Below are positions 26,258-42,189 of a DNA stretch of 64,000 bases, piece after piece. The notes under the pieces were generated by a model. That model did no database searches, had not been told where the DNA came from, and saw only the letters and a list, made by a program, of their open reading frames with translations. Position 1 is the first letter of the stretch. Each line of letters starts with the position of its first letter. The DNA is from Elioraea rosea (lineage in GTDB: Bacteria; Pseudomonadota; Alphaproteobacteria; Acetobacterales; Acetobacteraceae). Where the stretch lies: assembly GCF_007644105.1 (NCBI RefSeq), contig NZ_VFAC01000007.1, positions 62,001-126,000 of the forward strand. The letters run 5' to 3'. The position numbers and the translations under genes are program-made.

Positions 26258-27322
26258 TCATCCAGCCTCTGGCAGAGGCGCGGCGGTGCAGGCGAGGAGC
26301 GCGGCCTGCAGGCGCTTGAGGTCTATCCGTGCGCCCGTCGCCGTGACCCGGGCCTCAGCGCTCGGCGGTGCAGGGCAGGCGGTGATCGTCGCTCCCCGCT
26401 CGGAGGCATAGAACTCGACCCAGCCGCCTCCGGCCCGCACGCTTCCGCGCAGCGTCTCGACCTCGCCGAAGGCGCCGCGCGACGCGGCATCGAGGAGATG
26501 GCGGAGGCCTTCGGGATCGCAAGGAGCGTCGATCGAGGTACTCCAGTCCCGCTTCTCGGGCTTCCGCGCCGCATCGCGCAGGCTCCAGGCCCAGAGCAGG
26601 ATCGAGGGGATCGGCAGAACGAGGAACCAGTGCTCGAGCACCGCGAGCGCAAGCATGCTCGCGAGGAAGGTGTAGCCCGCGGCCTCGCCAGCCGACGTCG
26701 CCGTGAGCGCGGCCTGGACGAGAAGGACCGTGCCGATCGTCCCGCCCGTGATGGAGAACGGGAAGAGCAGGTTCATCGGCCGCCTGCGGAAATGGCTCTT
26801 GAGGAAGGCGAGATGGTCGGGCAGCAGCTCCTCGCCTGAATTGGGTACGCCGAGGAACAGGTTGAGCTTCGCGCTCAGCCGCATCGCCCAGAGGAGAAGG
26901 TAGGTCCAGAGCCCGGCCAGGTTCTCTCCGCCCCAGGTCGCGGCCGCGATCGCTGCCGCGCCGGCGAGGATGGCGAGCTCGTGATGCAGGATCGCCGCCG
27001 TCGCCTCGGCGAAGCGGCGGAGCGGCCCCGCGCCGGGCGTCGCCGCCGCCGGGCGCGGCCCGGTGATGAACCCCATCAGGAAGGTCATCTCCTGCCAGGC
27101 CCAGATCATCAGCCCGGCAAGGAAGGCGAGATACGCGCCCGAAAGCGAGCCGTCATCGGCGGTTGCCGAGAGCGCCCACAGGGAGAGTGCGGCGAGCGAG
27201 GTCGCGACCGTGATGCTCACCCGGAACGTGTTCCGCGGCAGCCCGTCGAGCCAGAGGATCGCGCCGGTGGAGAACCACCAGGCGAACGCCGTGAACACAG
27301 CCGGGAGGAGCAGATCGGTCAT
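26258..27322 (-). CDS. puhE: photosynthetic complex assembly protein PuhE with C-terminal extension
   Basis: Integral membrane protein (DUF3623) needed for optimal reaction-centre assembly and BChl synthesis in Rhodobacter. The start at 27322 gives MTDLLLPAVFTAFAWWFSTG and 354 residues. The first 270 or so residues have seven or more hydrophobic helices with the conserved WAWQEMTFLMGFITGPR and LNLFLGVPNSGEELLP. After the last helix a soluble tail of about 85 residues (from RDAARKPEKRDW) is not part of the usual protein as I know it. The gene lies 31 bp after acsF. Confidence 0.9.
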   Translation of the reverse strand: MTDLLLPAVFTAFAWWFSTGAILWLDGLPRNTFRVSITVATSLAALSLWALSATADDGSLSGAYLAFLAGLMIWAWQEMTFLMGFITGPRPAAATPGAGPLRRFAEATAAILHHELAILAGAAAIAAATWGGENLAGLWTYLLLWAMRLSAKLNLFLGVPNSGEELLPDHLAFLKSHFRRRPMNLLFPFSITGGTIGTVLLVQAALTATSAGEAAGYTFLASMLALAVLEHWFLVLPIPSILLWAWSLRDAARKPEKRDWSTSIDAPCDPEGLRHLLDAASRGAFGEVETLRGSVRAGGGWVEFYASERGATITACPAPPSAEARVTATGARIDLKRLQAALLACTAAPLPEAG

Positions 27323-27353
27323 GCGGCCGCGACCCTCGCTCCCATGCCGCCTG

Positions 27354-28421
27354 CTACCACGCCGCCGCGGTGCGGATCTCGGCCGGAAGGGCCGCGTGCT
27401 TGCCCGGAAGCAGATAGAGGCCAAGGAAGGTCTTCGCCGCCGACGCCTTCAGCCCGAGCCGCCTCAGCGCACCGCCGATGCCCTTCTGGTTCTTCGCCTC
27501 CGACATCGCCTGCGTGATCGCGAACAGCTTCTCGAGCCCGCGATGGAAGGCTGGATGGTCGAGGTCGAGCGTGACGGGGAAGACCTGCTTCGAGATCTCT
27601 GCGGTGATGCGGAACACCTGCATGTCATAGGTGGTCGCATCCATGCCGAGCGCCTTGTGAAACTCCGGCCGGGCATGGTCGCGCACGTACATCGTTGCGT
27701 AGACGGCGAGCTGGAAGAACTTCACCCAGTACCTGTTCAGCCCCTCGAGCAGTGAAGGATTCGCACGCATCAGCAGCGCGAAGGCCTCGCCGTGGCGGAA
27801 CTCGTCGTTGCACCACTTCTCGAACCACTGGAAGATCGGGTGGAAGCGGTTCTCGGGGTGCCGTTCGAACTGACGGAAGATCGTGATGTAGCGGGCGTAG
27901 CCGATCTTCTCCGAGAGATAGGTCGCGTAGAAGATGAACTTCGGCTGGAAGTAGGTGTACTTCTTCGCCTTGGTCAGGAAGCCGAGATCGACGCCGATGC
28001 CGAGGCCCTTCAGCGTCTCGTTGATGAAGCCTGCATGCCGCGCCTCGTCGCGCGCCATCACGGCGAAGAGCTCCTGCACATCGGGGTTCTTGATGCGCTT
28101 CTTGATCTCGGCATAGAGCACGCAGCCGGAGAACTCGGCCGTCACGGAGCTGACGAGGAACTCCATGAACTCCTTCCGCAGCGGCGGCGGCAGGTCCTCG
28201 AGCTTGAACTCGTCAAAGGCGGTCGTGCGGACGAAATGGCCCTTGTTCAGGTCCGCCCGGAACTCCGCCATCAGCGCGTCCCAGTCGGCGCGGACGGAGG
28301 AGATGTCGAGCCTGTCCATCGCGTCGAAATCGGTCGTGTAGAAGCGTGGCGTCAGCACCGTGTCCTGCAGCGCGATGCGCGTGCTCTCGTTCGTCGTCTT
28401 GTGCGGCGTGAGCGCGTTCAT
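27354..28421 (-). CDS. acsF: aerobic Mg-protoporphyrin IX monomethyl ester oxidative cyclase
   Basis: Di-iron oxygenase forming ring E of BChl with O2. It has 355 residues. Ferritin-like iron motifs are visible: [24 protein letters not shown] (ExxH) and [11 protein letters not shown] (second ExxH). It begins [20 protein letters not shown] and overlaps the preceding small gene by four bases. It coexists with the oxygen-independent bchE at 5498, so the two enzymes cover different oxygen tensions. Confidence 0.96.
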   Translation of the reverse strand: MNALTPHKTTNESTRIALQDTVLTPRFYTTDFDAMDRLDISSVRADWDALMAEFRADLNKGHFVRTTAFDEFKLEDLPPPLRKEFMEFLVSSVTAEFSGCVLYAEIKKRIKNPDVQELFAVMARDEARHAGFINETLKGLGIGVDLGFLTKAKKYTYFQPKFIFYATYLSEKIGYARYITIFRQFERHPENRFHPIFQWFEKWCNDEFRHGEAFALLMRANPSLLEGLNRYWVKFFQLAVYATMYVRDHARPEFHKALGMDATTYDMQVFRITAEISKQVFPVTLDLDHPAFHRGLEKLFAITQAMSEAKNQKGIGGALRRLGLKASAAKTFLGLYLLPGKHAALPAEIRTAAAW

Positions 28422-28729
28422 GCTGCCACCTCTGGAAGCTCGATGTCCTCGAAGCCGACATTGTAGAGCTCGGTCAGCGTGAAGAACGCGCCGAGATGCA
28501 CCATCGCGCGGTCATACCAGCCGGCGCGCCGCACCGTGGCGCGCACCTGCATCGTCGCACGCTCGCCGAACGGAACCCCCGCCGGCGCGCCGTGCATCAC
28601 GAGCTCGTCCCCGGGACCGATGTCGATTCCGACCGGAATCGAGTAGGCGTGGAGGCTTTCCGCCGTCTGCTCGAGATCGAGATCGCAGACGATCTCGACC
28701 GTGTGTCTCCCCAGAAGCCAGTCGATCAT
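28418..28729 (-). CDS. small conserved PGC protein between puhC and acsF
   Basis: A 103-residue soluble protein beginning [21 protein letters not shown] beta-rich middle ([19 protein letters not shown]) and aromatic end ([22 protein letters not shown]) are visible. It has no membrane helix and no cysteine pair. A short open frame at this position is, to my knowledge, common in proteobacterial PGCs (puhC-orf-acsF), but its job is not established. It overlaps puhC and acsF by four bases each, so all three are coupled. A link to the cyclase or to reaction-centre assembly is inference. Confidence 0.85.
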   Translation of the reverse strand: MIDWLLGRHTVEIVCDLDLEQTAESLHAYSIPVGIDIGPGDELVMHGAPAGVPFGERATMQVRATVRRAGWYDRAMVHLGAFFTLTELYNVGFEDIELPEVAA

Positions 28730-29196
28730 CGGCGTTGTCCTCCTTCTGCGACGAGGATTGTCGTGAAGCTCTCGACCTGCGTCGGCCCGAAGGCGCCGAG
28801 GTCAACGAAGCGGCCAGTCGCGGGGTCCTCGAGGGTGAGGCGCCCGTCACTCCAGGCCGTCAGGCGGAACGGGGTCTCGGGTCCTGGACCATCGGCCGCG
28901 CGGCGCTCGCGGGCGAAGCCGCGCAGCGTCGCGCGGACGAAGCCGCCCGTGCCCGGTGCGAGGTCCGTCACCGTCTCGCCTGTGCGCGCGTCGCTGATGC
29001 GGATCGAGCCGGTCGGCGTATCCTCAAAGCGGAGGTCTCGCGTCACGCGTGGAGCGCCGTTCGGGCGGGAGAGATCGCTGTCGTTGGGCTCGAAGAGAAG
29101 TGCGGCGCCGAACGACAGGGCGACGGCAACGGCGGCAGCCGCGAGCGCGCCGCGCGGAAACCGGCGGCGTCGCGTGGAAGAGGAAGGTGTCTGCAT
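28726..29196 (-). CDS. puhC: photosynthetic complex assembly protein PuhC
   Basis: Membrane-anchored periplasmic protein that helps assemble the reaction-centre-LH1 complex. The start at 29196 gives 156 residues with a basic N-terminus (STRRRRFPRG), a transmembrane helix at about 16-36 and a soluble domain beginning around FEPNDSDLSR. The pattern TRDLRFEDTPTGSIRISDARTGE is typical of PuhC. A longer frame upstream merely shadows puhB. It lies 19 bp after puhB. Confidence 0.9.
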   Translation of the reverse strand: MQTPSSSTRRRRFPRGALAAAAVAVALSFGAALLFEPNDSDLSRPNGAPRVTRDLRFEDTPTGSIRISDARTGETVTDLAPGTGGFVRATLRGFARERRAADGPGPETPFRLTAWSDGRLTLEDPATGRFVDLGAFGPTQVESFTTILVAEGGQRR

Positions 29197-29215
29197 GGTC
29201 TCCTCCCGCCCCCCG

Positions 29216-29869
29216 CTAGATCGTTGCGGCCGCGGCTTCGCCGCGCGCGGGGCTTCGGTGCTCGGTGCCGGGAACCGCCTGGACGGGGAGGGCGGCGGAT
29301 GCCGCGAGCGCGCGTCCGATGATCTGCGCCACCGTCTCGGGCTCGGCGATGCAGCGGAGCGTCGGCTGCGGGCGAGAGAAGTGCCAGGGCCGGGCATGCG
29401 GCCAGAGGAAGAGGAAGGCGATCTTCTCGCTCGGCGCGAGCCGCAGGGCGATGTCGCCGGTTCCGTCGGAATGCTGCTTGAGCCCGGCCGCTTCGACGGA
29501 CGCGTAGGGAACGTTGACGGTGGTCGGCAGCGCCACGCCGGCGCGGATCACCACCCTTCGGTTCGTCACGGTGTAGAGCGTCGTACGCGCCGAGGCCCAG
29601 GCGTAGAGCGCGAGCGGCAGGATGGCCGCCCCGCCGAGCACGACGAGGAGCGCAACACCGAGCGCGATCTCGGTCGCTGCGGCGCCATCCATGGCGAGCG
29701 CGATGCCCCGCCAGGCAGCGAGCAGCGCGAAGTAGATGGCGATGGTGCGCACATGCAGGGCGCGACGGGCGAGCGAGTCTCGCCTCGGCGCTCCCTGCCA
29801 CAGGATGGTCTCGCCGGGAGGCAGCCTCTCCGGCAGTCCCGGAACGGGCTCGAAGTCATGCTCCCTCAC
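29216..29869 (-). CDS. puhB: photosynthetic complex assembly protein PuhB
   Basis: Integral membrane protein (PH-like domain family) needed for efficient reaction-centre assembly. GTG 29869 gives VREHDFEPVPGLPERLPPGETILWQGAP, the usual PuhB N-terminus, and 217 residues; GGAGGG lies about nine bases upstream. Two or three membrane helices (about 45-63 and 74-96) are followed by a bPH-2-like domain (TLYTVTNRRVVIRAGV). It lies 25 bp after puhA. Confidence 0.92.
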   Translation of the reverse strand: MREHDFEPVPGLPERLPPGETILWQGAPRRDSLARRALHVRTIAIYFALLAAWRGIALAMDGAAATEIALGVALLVVLGGAAILPLALYAWASARTTLYTVTNRRVVIRAGVALPTTVNVPYASVEAAGLKQHSDGTGDIALRLAPSEKIAFLFLWPHARPWHFSRPQPTLRCIAEPETVAQIIGRALAASAALPVQAVPGTEHRSPARGEAAAATI

Positions 29870-29894
29870 GGCGATCCCTCCTTTCGCGCCACGC

Positions 29895-30665
29895 TCAGAC
29901 AAGCGGTTCCTGCCTCTGCGGCGTGGCGTACATGTGACCCGACGCGAAGTATGCGCCGATGCGGTCTTCCTCGCGAAGCGTAACCTGGTTCGGGTTCGCA
30001 AGTCCCGGAGCATCGGCGAAATGCTTCGCCAGAACCGACACCACGCGAACCTGGCGCCGCGTCGCATCGATGCGCACGAGAGTCATCGGCACGAGCACGC
30101 TGCGTGCGCCGATATCGACCTCGACGAAGCGTGCGATCACCTCGGACAGGTCGATCCAGACATCGGTGCAGGTCCCGGCGACCTTGCCGTCGGCGCCGAC
30201 CACGGCCATGCCGCGCGGATCGGGATCCTCCTCGGCGAGGCTCCAGCCCGGCGCGATGCGCAGCGGCACGATCTTGGGCACGCCGTCATCGTAGGTCAGG
30301 TCCGGAACGTCAGCGCGCTGTACGTAGGAGGCGGGGCCGACGGCATCGAGCATCGGGTTGCCGGTCGGCACGAGCGGGGAGCCGAAGCTTCCCGATGCCG
30401 GAACCGCGCCCACGATCGGCGGCTCGACCTCGCCGACCCGCGGCACCGTGATCCTGTGACCGTCATGCGTGATGAAGGTCTTCGGCGAAGGCAGGTCAGG
30501 GAACCCGACGACGCGGATGCGAGAGGGGCGGTCGCTGACCAGCGGGTAGCCTTCGCGCTTGCCTTCGCGGTGCAGGTAGAAGACGAGCCCCGCGAAGAAG
30601 ATCCAGAACGCGTAGAGGCTGATGAAGGCGATATCGAAGTGGGCCGTTATGCCGGTGGAGGGCAT
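29895..30665 (-). CDS. puhA: photosynthetic reaction centre H subunit
   Basis: H subunit that caps the L/M core and controls proton delivery to QB. The 256 residues have one N-terminal transmembrane helix (about 12-31, AFISLYAFWIFFAGLVFYLH) and a large cytoplasmic domain containing GWSLAEEDPDPRGMAVVGADG and VDIGARSVLVPM. It lies three bases after lhaA, the usual bchM-lhaA-puhA order of purple bacteria. Confidence 0.96.
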   Translation of the reverse strand: MPSTGITAHFDIAFISLYAFWIFFAGLVFYLHREGKREGYPLVSDRPSRIRVVGFPDLPSPKTFITHDGHRITVPRVGEVEPPIVGAVPASGSFGSPLVPTGNPMLDAVGPASYVQRADVPDLTYDDGVPKIVPLRIAPGWSLAEEDPDPRGMAVVGADGKVAGTCTDVWIDLSEVIARFVEVDIGARSVLVPMTLVRIDATRRQVRVVSVLAKHFADAPGLANPNQVTLREEDRIGAYFASGHMYATPQRQEPLV

Positions 30666-30668
30666 CGT

Positions 30669-32126
30669 TTACCTCGCCAGGCTGGGTGTTGGCTCGACAG
30701 CGCGAGCGGTGCGCGGGTCGAGCTGGGGCGCGGGCTGTTGTGGCGCGCCCGCATGGCGCACAAGCGGGCCGATCACGGCCAGCGTGAGGAAAAGAAGTAC
30801 GATCTCGATGAGGTACACCGCGCCGTAGCCGGTCACGGTCGTCTGCAGCGTCGAGCCGAGCGTGCCGGCCGTTGCCGCGCCGCCGATCACGTCGCGCAGC
30901 ACGGAGCCCATGGCGATCGCCGCACCGACTGCGGTTGCCTGAACGGCCCCCCAGGCACCGAGGGCGAGCCCGGTCTGGCCCTTGCGGGCGAAGCGGATGC
31001 AGGCGGTGAGGGTGCCAGCGACGAAGAAGCCGCTGCCGAGCCCGATCATCGCGGTTCCGGCGAAGAACAACGCGACCGACCCGGTCGGGGCGGCAAGGAT
31101 GATGGCGGCGAAGGCGAAGGCGCCGATCAGCGCACCGTAGGCGGCGAGCCGGTGCGGATCGACCGGGCGGCTCAGCGCCCGCGCCGAGAGCGCGAAGCCC
31201 GCGATGCCGCCGGCGGCGAACAGCGCGGTGAGCATCGTCGTTCCGGCGACGCTCATGCCGAGAACCTGGCCGCCATAGGGCTCGAGCAGCACGTCCTGCA
31301 TGCTGAACGCTGCGGAGCCGAGGCCGACGGCGAGCAGGCGGCGGTTCCACTGCCCGCCCTCGCGAAGCTGGGCCCAGCTCTCGGAGAAGCTCGGCTGCGG
31401 CACGTGCCGTGCGGTGCGGGCCGGGTCGCGCGGCTCCTGCTTCCAGAGAGCGATGCAGTTGAGCGCCATCGTCACGACCGCCGCACCCTGGATCACCTGG
31501 ATCAGGCGAAGCTGGCTGAAATCGGCCAGAAGGGCGCCGAAGATCAGCGCCGAGACGACCATGCCGGCAAGCAGCACGACCGACATCAGGGCGACGACGC
31601 GTGGCTGCGTCTCCTCTGCCGCGAGGTCGGTCGCAAGGGCGAGGCCGACGGTCTGGACCGTGTGCAGCCCTGCGCCGACGAGGAGGAAGGCAAGCGCTGC
31701 CGCGAGCTGGCCGAAGATGGGCGGCCATTCGGTGTCGCCCGAGAGGAGCAGCAGGGCGAAGGGCATGATGGCGAGGCCGCCGAACTGCAGCAGGCTGCCG
31801 AACCAGATATAGGGAACACGTCGCCAGCCGAGCGCTGAGCGATGCGTGTCGGACCGGAAGCCGATCAGCGCGCGGAAGGGTGCGAACACGATCGGAAGCG
31901 CGACCATCAGACCGACGAGCGAGGTGGGCACGCCGAGCTCGACGATCATCACGCGGTTCAGCGTGCCGATCAGCAGAACCGCCGACATCCCGACGGAGAC
32001 CTGGAACAGCGACAGCCGCACCAGGCGGCCGAGCGGAAGGTCGGGCGTTGCGACGTCTGCGAAGGGCAGGAAGCGCGTGCCGAGGCGCTGCCAGCCGCGC
32101 AGGAGCGAGGCGTTGAGTGCCTTCAT
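30669..32126 (-). CDS. lhaA: LhaA/PucC-family light-harvesting assembly transporter-like protein
   Basis: Twelve-helix major-facilitator-like membrane protein of the PucC/LhaA family, needed for LH1 assembly. ATG 32126 gives 485 residues starting MKALNASLLRGWQRLGTRFLP. The family motif NRVMIVELGVPTSLVGLMVALP and RALIGFRSDTHRS are visible near residues 60-100. It overlaps bchM by four bases. A second member of the family is at 44531-45883. Confidence 0.93.
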   Translation of the reverse strand: MKALNASLLRGWQRLGTRFLPFADVATPDLPLGRLVRLSLFQVSVGMSAVLLIGTLNRVMIVELGVPTSLVGLMVALPIVFAPFRALIGFRSDTHRSALGWRRVPYIWFGSLLQFGGLAIMPFALLLLSGDTEWPPIFGQLAAALAFLLVGAGLHTVQTVGLALATDLAAEETQPRVVALMSVVLLAGMVVSALIFGALLADFSQLRLIQVIQGAAVVTMALNCIALWKQEPRDPARTARHVPQPSFSESWAQLREGGQWNRRLLAVGLGSAAFSMQDVLLEPYGGQVLGMSVAGTTMLTALFAAGGIAGFALSARALSRPVDPHRLAAYGALIGAFAFAAIILAAPTGSVALFFAGTAMIGLGSGFFVAGTLTACIRFARKGQTGLALGAWGAVQATAVGAAIAMGSVLRDVIGGAATAGTLGSTLQTTVTGYGAVYLIEIVLLFLTLAVIGPLVRHAGAPQQPAPQLDPRTARAVEPTPSLAR

Positions 32127-32832
32127 GCAGTGCCGTCCCGCCGCAGCTCGAGCGCCTGCGAGGTGTAGAAGCCCCGCGAGACCCGGAGCGTCCGGCCGAT
32201 CCCGTAGGAAGACAGCCCCGCCTCCTCGCCGATGAGCCGCGCGAGCTTCGCCCCGGCTACCGGCTCGATCGCTGGCGCGCGGTCGCTCCGCGGGAACAGC
32301 CTGCCCACCGCATGCATCGCGGCGAGGGCGGGTGTGCGCGGCGCATAGGTGAAGAGAACGCTCGATCGTGTCCGCGCGGCAAGCCCGGCGAGGGCGCGCG
32401 TCACGTCCTGCGCCCGGTAGTGGATGAGGCTGTCCATACAGACCACATGGTCGAAGCTGCCAAGGCTCGCATCGAGCATGTCGCCGGAGCGGAACGTCAC
32501 CCGCCCGCGCAGCGGCGTCGCCTCGGCGCGTTCCCGTGCGAGGCCGACCAGCGTCGGCGAGAGGTCGATCGCGACGACGTCTGCGCCCCGTGCCGCCGCA
32601 GCGATCGCGAGCGCGCCCGTTCCGCACCCGGCATCGAGAAGGCGGAGGCCGGTGAGATCGGCTGGAAGCCACGAGAGCATCGTCGCGCGCATCGTGTCGC
32701 GGCCCGCGCGAACGGTCGCGCGGATTCGGCCCACCGGGGCATCCGAGGTCAGCCGCTTCCAGGCTTCGACCGCCGTGCGGTCGAAATAGGTGAGGAGCTG
32801 GCCGCGCCGCTGCTGGTAGGTCGCCGTGTGCA

Positions 32833-32833
<1 letters not shown>
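32123..32833 (-). CDS. bchM: Mg-protoporphyrin IX O-methyltransferase
   Basis: SAM-dependent methyltransferase that forms Mg-protoporphyrin IX monomethyl ester, the cyclase substrate. The start at 32833 (MHTATYQQRRGQLLTYFDRT) gives 236 residues. The SAM motif LRLLDAGCGTGALAIAAA is at about residues 63-80. BchM-type segments RAGRDTMRATMLSWLP and VCMDSLIHYRAQDV are visible. It overlaps the bchL stop by one base and lhaA by four. Confidence 0.95.
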
Positions 32834-37368
<4,535 letters not shown>

Positions 37369-37397
<29 letters not shown>

Positions 37398-38970
37398 ACA
37401 GCGTCTCGACGGTGATGCGGACGAGTCCGCGTTCAGATGCGAAGCGTTCGGTGTTGCGGCGCGCCTTCCCGCGCACGAAGAAGGGGATGCGGCCGAGTTC
37501 CTTCTCGGCCTCCGGTGTCCAGCCAGGCTGCCCGGGCGGCTCGGGCGCGGCCGGCGCGACAGCCGGTGCCGCCGTGGACACGGCCAGCGCGGGCTCGGGC
37601 GCAGGCTCGGTGCGCGGCGTCGGCGCGTGGCCGAGATGCGAGGGAGCGGCGCCGTCGTGGAATTCGAAATCGTCGCGGAACATGCCGAGGAGATGCTCCT
37701 CGAGGCCCATCATCAGCGGGTGCACCCAGGTGTCGAAGAGAACGTTGGCGCCTTCGAACCCCATCTGCGGCGAGTAGCGGGCAGGGAAGTCCTGCACATG
37801 CACGGGCGCGGAGATCACCGCGCAGGGAATGCCCAGCCGCTTGGCGATGTGGCGTTCCATCTGCGTGCCGAGAACGAGCTCGGGCTGCAGTTCTGCCACC
37901 TTGGCCTCGACCTCGAGATAGTCGTCGGTGATGAGCGGCTCGACGCCGTATTCGGCAGCCGCCTCGCGGACCTCGCGCCCGAACTCGCGCGCGTAGGTGC
38001 CCAAGCCCACGACGGCGAAGCCGAGCTCCTTCGCGGCGACGCGGGCGGCGGCGATCGCGTGCGTCGCATCGCCGAAGATGAACACGCGCTTGCCGGTGAG
38101 GTAGGTGCTGTCGACGGACCGGGAGTACCAGGGAAGCCGGCTCTCCTCCGCCGCGAGCAGCACGTCCGCGTCGAGCCCTGCGGCCTCGGCGATCTCGGCG
38201 ATGAAGCCGCGCGTCCCGAGAACGCCGATCGGGATGGCGCGGATCGTCCTCTGTCCGAAGGTGCGCCCGAGCCACGCCGCCGCCACGCCCGCGACCTCCG
38301 GGTAGAGGACGACGTTCATCTCCGCCTCGCCAAGCCTCGCGAGATCCGCGACCGACGCGCCCAGCGGCGCGACGACGTTCACGTCGACCCCGATGCGGCC
38401 GAGCAGGCTCACGATCTCGGTCACGTCGTCGCGGTGGCGGAAGCCGAGGGCGGTGGGGCCGAGGATGTTGCAGCGCGGGCGATGGCCGGCGGCGCGCGGC
38501 GCGCGCGCCGTGCCAGGCGGCGGCGCCGAGGGGCCTGCGAAGGCGCGGACGAGGCGGTAGAACGTCTCCGCCGCGCCCCAGTTCTCCTTGCGCTGATAGG
38601 CAGGCAGCTCGAGGGGAACGACCGGAATGGGAAGGTCCATCCCCTCGGCGAGTCCGCCCGGGTCGTCCTGGATCAGCTCGGCGGTGCAGGAGGAGCCGAC
38701 GAGAAGTGCCGCGGGGCGGAAGCGGTCATAGGCATCGGCGCAGGCGGCCTTGAACAGCCCCGCCGTGTCGCCGCCGAGATCGCGCGCCTGGAACGTGGTG
38801 TAGGTGACGGGCGGCCGCGCCTTCTGCCGCGCGATCATCGTGAAGAGAAGATCAGCGTAGGTGTCGCCCTGCGGGGCATGCAGCACGTAGTGCACGTCGC
38901 GCATCGAGGCGGCGATGCGCATCGCTCCGACATGCGGCGGCCCCTCATAGGTCCAGACGGCGAGGTGCAT
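37369..38970 (-). CDS. bchB: light-independent protochlorophyllide reductase subunit BchB
   Basis: NifK-like catalytic subunit of DPOR, 533 residues. It begins [23 protein letters not shown]. Landmarks are [20 protein letters not shown], with the cluster-bridging Cys, and the C-terminal [10 protein letters not shown]-like segment ([29 protein letters not shown]). A low-complexity Pro/Ala linker of about 40 residues ([14 protein letters not shown]) precedes the C-terminal helix domain. It overlaps bchH and is two bases after bchN. Confidence 0.96.
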
Positions 38971-38972
38971 CG

Positions 38973-40876
<1,904 letters not shown>

Positions 40877-41072
40877 TTCTTGACAAGCCCCCTCCCGAAA
40901 AGGTCCGCTGTCGTCACGGTTCTCGCCGCGGCTCCGGCGGATCATCACGGCTTCGACGGGGCGCCCTGCGGAAGGAGACGATCTCTTGGAAACTCGTCCT
41001 GATCTGCCGCTTGACGCCCATGCCGCCCGCTCCAAAGCGCGCAGTGGAAGGCTAGTGTTCGGGCGGATCGGG

Positions 41073-41106
41073 TGTCAAGCAGGATTGACGTAAATGAAGC
41101 TTGACA
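41073..41106. promoter_or_regulatory. two overlapping PpsR/CrtJ operators before aerR
   Basis: TGTCAAGCAGGATTGACG (41073-41090) and CGTAAATGAAGCTTGACA (41089-41106) each match the palindrome with one end base changed, and share two bases. TTGACA at 41101-41106 could be the -35 of aerR; with 18 bases between, GATAGA at 41125-41130 would be a weak -10. On the minus strand, 41078-41073 also reads TTGACA and could be a -35 for bchF. No other gene or element was seen in the 275-bp gap 40877-41151. Confidence 0.65.
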
Positions 41107-41151
41107 GTTGGCCTGGTGCGGCGGGATAGACTCTCACTCGGAGGACGGGCG

Positions 41152-42105
41152 ATGGACATCACCGGCTTGGACTCGCTGCACCAGGGCTCACTGCTTTCCA
41201 ACGTCACCGCCCTTGGCGCGCGGGACGCCGACGAGGACGGTTCCGGCGTGTCCTACGGGACCGGCGCATCCCCTCTCGTGGATGAGCTGACACGAGCCCT
41301 TCTCGCCCGAAGGCGTCCTGCCACGCCCCGCTGCAATGGTCTCGCGAGCGCCGTCTCGGCCGACATCCTCCCGCGCCTTGTGCTCGCGCTGCGGGCGCCG
41401 AGCCCGGGCGGCGCGAACGGAGCCGGGAGCACCCGCTTCGCCGAGCCGATCGTTGTGCTGGCCGATCTTGCGCTCGAGAGCGACGTCGCCGGCGCGGTCC
41501 GCTTCGTCGAGGCGTTGCAGGCCGGGGGCCATGCGCTCGAGACGATCTATATCGATGTCGTGGCCGCCGCGGCGCGCCATCTCGGCCAGCTCTGGCATGA
41601 CGACCGGGCGAGCTTCGCCGACGTCACGATCGGGATCCTGGCGCTGCAGCGGCTGCTGCATGCCCTGGACCATGCGTTTTGCTGCAATGCGGAGCCGACT
41701 CGGCGCGACCCCGGGAAGCGCATCCTCCTCTCGACGCGGCCCGGCGAGGCGCACGCTTTCGCCCTTGATATCGTTGGCGCTTTTCTCAGGCGCGCCGGCT
41801 GGATGGTCGAAACCATCGCCCCGAAGAGCCAGGGTGACCTATCGGGGGCCATCCGCCGGGGCTGGTATGCGGTGCTCGGGATCTCTGACAGTTGCGGCGA
41901 CTCGCGGGATGCGCTTGCCTCCGCGATCCATGCCGCGAGGCGCGCCTCGCTCAACCGTGGCCTTCGGGTCATGGTCGGCGGGCCTGCCTTCGCTGTCGAC
42001 CCGGATCGCGTAACCCGGACCGGAGCTGATGCGATGGCCCGGGATGCGCGCCACGCCGTGGAGCAGGCGGAAGGCCTGCTCGCTCACGCCCGGCAGGGCA
42101 ACTGA
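41152..42105 (+). CDS. ppaA: AerR/PpaA, cobalamin-binding photosynthesis regulator
   Basis: Anti-repressor that modulates PpsR/CrtJ in response to light and B12 in Rhodobacter. ATG 41152 with GGAGG ten bases upstream gives 317 residues. The B12-binding-type region spans about residues 90-305, with VVAAAARHLGQLWHDDRASFADVTIGILALQRLL matching the four-helix-bundle plus Rossmann SCHIC layout. The N-terminal 60 residues are variable. Its position next to ppsR and its operators support autoregulation. Confidence 0.88.
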   Translation: MDITGLDSLHQGSLLSNVTALGARDADEDGSGVSYGTGASPLVDELTRALLARRRPATPRCNGLASAVSADILPRLVLALRAPSPGGANGAGSTRFAEPIVVLADLALESDVAGAVRFVEALQAGGHALETIYIDVVAAAARHLGQLWHDDRASFADVTIGILALQRLLHALDHAFCCNAEPTRRDPGKRILLSTRPGEAHAFALDIVGAFLRRAGWMVETIAPKSQGDLSGAIRRGWYAVLGISDSCGDSRDALASAIHAARRASLNRGLRVMVGGPAFAVDPDRVTRTGADAMARDARHAVEQAEGLLAHARQGN

Positions 42106-42189
42106 GATCACGGCATGGCGATTGGTGGTGACGGCATGGGAGGCGGGTTGTCGGCGAGGGCGCCGACATGAAGGACAAGGCAGGACGAC

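Noticed and set aside
24972-27322. A separate promoter in the 84-bp gap before hemA
   Set aside because: No clear -35/-10 pair or PpsR palindrome was seen, so I did not annotate one.
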